Source: Hydrogenovibrio halophilus DSM 15072
GTDB lineage: Bacteria > Pseudomonadota > Gammaproteobacteria > Thiomicrospirales > Thiomicrospiraceae
Length of the DNA: 64,000 nucleotides
Direction of reading: 5' to 3'
Assembly (NCBI RefSeq): GCF_000384235.1
Contig: NZ_KB913033.1
Location: 1,929,164 to 1,993,163, forward strand
The first letter of the stretch is position 1. Every line of letters begins with the position of its first letter. Both the position numbers and the translations under genes were made by a program. This document shows, in pieces, positions 63,999 through 64,000 of the stretch. The notes below the pieces were generated by a model, which ran no database searches, was not told where the DNA came from, and worked only from the letters and a program-made list of their open reading frames with translations.

Positions 63999-64000
63999 CC

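Overview
The window reads as chromosome of a sulfur-oxidising, probably chemolithoautotrophic gammaproteobacterium, perhaps near the Thiomicrospira/Piscirickettsiaceae group; the lineage is inferred from gene content only. Housekeeping genes have typical gammaproteobacterial sequence and order (lepA-lepB-rnc-era-recO-pdxJ-acpS, ftsK-lolA-rarA-crcB-serS). A 2-oxoacid:ferredoxin oxidoreductase and a flavocytochrome c sulfide dehydrogenase point to sulfur-based energy metabolism. Most of the sequence is moderately GC-rich; 5.08-8.4 kb is strikingly AT-rich.

Layout. 0-3.3 kb (-): korAB plus a helical partner. 3.5-5.1 kb: membrane protein, small lipoprotein, YgjP-type metalloprotease. 5.1-8.4 kb: foreign AT-rich block that looks like integron gene cassettes without an integrase. 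It carries a membrane/coiled-coil gene broken by a stop, a SIR2-like defence-type protein, and a pair made of a membrane-anchored beta-rich protein and a GT51 transglycosylase. 8.5-13.9 kb (-): respiratory operon joining a cytochrome bd-superfamily oxidase with a fused c-heme domain, cytochromes c, FccB and a 32-residue membrane protein. 14.1-17.7 kb: TetR regulator with its own operator, a metallo-beta-lactamase-fold protein, ChrA and an ABM-domain protein. 17.8-24.4 kb: AddB/AddA-like repair pair. 24.5-46.8 kb: cheW, nadB, rseC-degP, lepA to acpS, htpG, a frameshifted NIF3-like gene, FKBP, trxB and ftsK to serS. 46.9-47.2 kb: tRNA-Ser and tRNA-Arg. 47.3-58.9 kb is accessory-rich: hairpin repeats, a TetR/AhpD pair, a TnpB insertion sequence interrupting an FMN-binding glutamate-synthase-like gene, a doxX-hvfABC-type RiPP copper-metallophore operon, an aldo/keto reductase and an 86-bp tandem array. 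58.9-64 kb: aroC, an MFS transporter, metY, gloA, micro-membrane proteins and the end of an RND pump.

Three things stand out. (1) The operon at 52.2-55.1 kb encodes a twin-arginine-targeted peptide with ten Cys, nine in EGKCG and one in EGRCG, next to DUF692 and DUF2063 maturation proteins and a DoxX protein. It shares an operator-like motif with a TetR-AhpD locus 6.4 kb away. (2) The 12-bp palindrome ACCAGGCCTGGT, or an 11/12 match, occurs 20 times, in genes and between them, with a preferred reading frame (Gln-Ala-Trp). It behaves like a highly iterated palindrome or uptake-type sequence. (3) The cassette block carries defence-like cargo, including a beta-rich protein/GT51 pair that I cannot match to a described system.

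No rRNA, CRISPR array, prophage or integrase gene was seen. Counts and positions were read by eye; no database search or folding was run.
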